From assembly GCA_027491355.1 (NCBI GenBank), contig JAIXWI010000005.1, positions 62,001 to 126,000 on the forward strand: 64,000 nucleotides of DNA, read 5' to 3'. This DNA is from Bacteroidota bacterium. Its GTDB lineage: Bacteria > Bacteroidota > Bacteroidia > UKL13-3. Numbering within the stretch: position 1 is the stretch's first letter; every line of letters begins with the position of its first letter. Shown here in pieces: positions 62,097 through 64,000 of this stretch. The notes below the pieces were generated by a model. The model had not been told where the DNA came from and ran no database searches. It saw nothing but the letters and a program-made list of their open reading frames with translations. Both the position numbers and the translations under genes were made by a program.

Positions 62097-63080
62097 TTGA
62101 AAAAACTGTTTTTTTTGTGTGGTATTTTAGGGGCCGTGATTTCGCGGGCGCAGTATGCGCCCGCGGCAGGAATACCTGGGTCTAGCGCTATTTACAAAGA
62201 TTCATCGATTGTAGCATTTTGGGCAGATTCTATTTTTTTTAACAGGGGTTATATTGCAATTAACGACAGCAGTCTTGGACTTGCTAGTGTTGGAGATGCC
62301 AATTCAGCAAAAGGAAAAGCCCTGGAAAATGGTGTCTTAAGTTTGGGTGATGGTGGAACTGCTACTGCTTTTTTTCAACAAGGCATTTTCAATCTATCAG
62401 GACCGGAATTTGCCATATTTGAGAATGGATTTGAGCTGACTGGTAGTTATAAATATCACATTGAATTGGCCTATGTAGAAGTAAGTACAGACGGTATAAA
62501 ATATTACAGATTCCCGAATCATTCAGCTACACAAGACAGTATTCAAACAGGAAATTTCGATGGCATGTTTCCTGAACAAATTGATGGCTTAGCTGGCAAA
62601 TACATTGCAGGCTTTGGAACACCTTTTGACTTAGAATTGCTCAAAGACAGCATTGGTAACAAACCCGTATATTACATTAGGGTAAGAGATGTTGTTGGTG
62701 CATTAAATGATAGTTTTTGTAGCTTTGATTCAGATGGAAGAAAAATAAACGATCCATGGCCAAGTTCTTTCGCCTCTAGTGGTTTTGACTTAGATGCCAT
62801 TGCATTGCTAAATGAAATCGAAACTGTACTTCCTGAAAGCAACAATACAGGGTTGAATGTATATCCCAATCCAATCAACAATGAATCGATGCTTTCAATT
62901 GAACTGGCTCAAGAAAGTCCTTTTGATATATACGTATACAATGCCATAGGGCAATGCTTGATCAAGTCAACCAATAACATAAGAAAAACAAGCATTCCAA
63001 TCGCTTTCAACGGTAATTTTTTAATTGTTCAATGTAAACAAAACAACCGTACATTCACTACCAAAGTAATAAGGCAATGA
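62097..63080 (+). CDS. Secreted protein with T9SS type-A sorting domain, B12 operon
   Basis: A 327-residue protein starting at TTG 62097, one base after the DUF4465 stop, with signal peptide KKLFFLCGILGAVISRAQ. The body has GPEFAIFENGFEL, HIELAYVEVSTDGIKYYRFP, IDGLAGKYIAGFGTPFDLELL and YYIRVRDVVGAL...SGFDLDAIALLNE, a pattern I know from Bacteroidota cell-surface proteins without known function. The C-terminal domain VYPNPINNESMLSIELAQ...IYVYNAIGQCLI...NGNFLIVQ is a type-A sorting signal. Codons near 62140-62170 are strikingly GC-rich and form a hairpin. Context suggests cobalamin capture; that is inference. Confidence 0.82.
   Translation: MKKLFFLCGILGAVISRAQYAPAAGIPGSSAIYKDSSIVAFWADSIFFNRGYIAINDSSLGLASVGDANSAKGKALENGVLSLGDGGTATAFFQQGIFNLSGPEFAIFENGFELTGSYKYHIELAYVEVSTDGIKYYRFPNHSATQDSIQTGNFDGMFPEQIDGLAGKYIAGFGTPFDLELLKDSIGNKPVYYIRVRDVVGALNDSFCSFDSDGRKINDPWPSSFASSGFDLDAIALLNEIETVLPESNNTGLNVYPNPINNESMLSIELAQESPFDIYVYNAIGQCLIKSTNNIRKTSIPIAFNGNFLIVQCKQNNRTFTTKVIRQ
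62143..62165 (+). repeat. GC-rich perfect hairpin inside coding sequence
   Basis: CGCGGGCGCA (62143-62152) pairs perfectly with TGCGCCCGCG (62156-62165) around loop GTA. It lies 46-68 bases into the third gene of the operon, across the predicted signal peptidase site. Nothing else in the window's coding DNA is this GC-rich. Confidence 0.85.
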
Positions 63081-64000
63081 TGAGAAGGATTATTTTTTTA
63101 TGGGCTGTATTTCAGTTAATGCTAAGTTGTGATCCTAAAATAGAACATGAGGTTACTGCAATTACTGGCAAAAAAAATGGTTTTCTCATAGGTAATGAAG
63201 GTAATTTTCAATGGGGGAATGCCAGTCTGTCGTTGTATGATAAGCTTGAAAAAAAAGTATACAAAGACATTTATAAAAGCAGCAACAACAAAGACTTAGG
63301 TGATGTATTGCAATCAGTAACCTATTTCAACAATGCCTATTATTTAGTCGTAAACCATTCAGGGAAATTAGAAGCAATTGACTCCGATAATTTTAAAACC
63401 AAATTTACAATTACCGGAATGCGCTCTCCTCGTTATTTTACAGCTATTAACAAAGAAAAAGCTTATGTAAGTGACATGCTTGTAAATGGCATTTATTGTA
63501 TCAATTTAACTGAAAAAAAAATTGAAAAAATTATTCCATTACCAGGGTGGAATGAACAATTATTGATAGTTGGAAATACCCTTTTTGTTTGTAACAAAAA
63601 CTCCAATAAATTATTCCTAATAGATACACAAACTAACACTGTCACAGACAGCATTCAGGTAGCAAAAGGTGCTAACAGTATTTGCTTAGATGCCAATCAA
63701 AAGATATGGCTAGCTTGTGGTGGGAGTTTAACAAATTATGCTGGTTACTTGTTTCAGATAGACCCTCGTACTAAACATATCATTAAACAATTTGAATTCA
63801 AGTTGAACGAGGCACCAACAGCCATACAATTTGAATCTAGTAACAATTGTTTGTACTATTTAAATGGCAGCCTGTTTCAACTTGCGGATACTGCTACAAT
63901 TCTGCCTAGTGTACCAATTGTTAAAAAAATGAATGCCAATTTTTATGGATTTAACATCATAGATCAGCAATTATTATTGGCTGATGTTAAAGACTTTGTT
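63080..64000 (+). CDS. Beta-propeller surface lipoprotein, BtuG-like (runs off the right edge)
   Basis: The first 307 residues of a lipoprotein with signal RRIIFLWAVFQLMLSC and lipidation Cys17; ATG at 63077 is also possible and both overlap the previous stop. The body shows repeated propeller blades: VTYFNNAYYLVVNHSGKLEAI, MRSPRYFTAINKEKAYVSDML, GWNEQLLIVGNTLFVCNKNSNKLFLIDTQTNTVTDSIQVAKGANSICLDANQKIWLACGG, as in YncE/DUF5074 proteins and the B12-binding lipoprotein BtuG. Position in a riboswitch-led operon after btuB supports this. The 3' end lies outside the window. Confidence 0.85.
   Translation, partial: MRRIIFLWAVFQLMLSCDPKIEHEVTAITGKKNGFLIGNEGNFQWGNASLSLYDKLEKKVYKDIYKSSNNKDLGDVLQSVTYFNNAYYLVVNHSGKLEAIDSDNFKTKFTITGMRSPRYFTAINKEKAYVSDMLVNGIYCINLTEKKIEKIIPLPGWNEQLLIVGNTLFVCNKNSNKLFLIDTQTNTVTDSIQVAKGANSICLDANQKIWLACGGSLTNYAGYLFQIDPRTKHIIKQFEFKLNEAPTAIQFESSNNCLYYLNGSLFQLADTATILPSVPIVKKMNANFYGFNIIDQQLLLADVKDFV

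Noticed and set aside
1..64000. CRISPR arrays, prophage, insertion sequences, toxin-antitoxin or defence islands
   Set aside because: No regularly spaced direct repeats, transposase, integrase or phage structural genes were seen by reading; only a search of the full genome could exclude fragments.

Overview
This 64 kb window is ordinary chromosomal DNA of a low-GC member of the phylum Bacteroidota. Several independent signs agree: a short 287-residue housekeeping sigma factor; GldH and two kinds of type IX secretion (T9SS) C-terminal sorting domain; RicT next to gldH; perfect copies of the Bacteroidota -7 promoter element TAnnTTTG; and almost no Shine-Dalgarno sequences, with several TTG and GTG starts. 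The class cannot be fixed from the window alone; a Chitinophagia/Sphingobacteriia/Saprospiria-like lineage is my guess. I see no insertion sequence, prophage, integron, CRISPR array, rRNA operon or replication origin.

Layout. 1-5.9 kb (minus strand): tRNA-Gln, prs, rplY, terminator, pth, a flippase, a polysaccharide deacetylase and the 5' part of cysS. 6.1-10.0 kb (plus): a four-gene glycan-type cluster (GT-B-like protein, GT-A-like transferase, two FkbM-like methyltransferases). 10.1-21.5 kb: fumC, a LysE exporter, radA, a small membrane protein, murQ, an S41 protease, trmB, an antiporter with a universal stress protein, and a fused two-domain E1 dehydrogenase. 21.6-26.6 kb (plus): purL, then the tight tatC-rpiB-meaB-FMN reductase run. 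26.6-31.4 kb (mostly minus): holB-ricT-gldH and yifB, with a zinc-ribbon microprotein converging on yifB. 31.5-39.4 kb (plus): MsbA-like ABC exporter with a GT9 glycosyltransferase, feoAB, rpoD and an SpmA-SpmB fusion. 39.4-54 kb: S66 peptidase, mannose-1-phosphate guanylyltransferase, recQ, kup, a methyltransferase, a YfhO-type giant membrane protein, nrnA with two FKBP isomerases, a GH3-family protein and an orphan 122-residue protein. 54-58.9 kb: a 927-residue T9SS type-B surface protein, a thioesterase and a beta-helix lipoprotein.

The most distinctive region is 58.9-64 kb. A perfect TAnnTTTG promoter leads straight into a clear cobalamin riboswitch, followed by a TonB-dependent receptor (BtuB-like), a DUF4465 protein and a second surface protein, both with T9SS sorting domains, and a beta-propeller lipoprotein resembling BtuG that runs off the right edge. 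The reading is a vitamin B12-repressed cobalamin capture and import operon in which part of the surface machinery is delivered by T9SS. A GC-rich perfect hairpin lies at the start of its third gene.

Start sites were chosen from protein family length, signal peptides and the promoter elements. In several places an in-frame TTG inside the TTTG of a -7 element makes a reading frame look 7 codons too long; those starts are corrected here.
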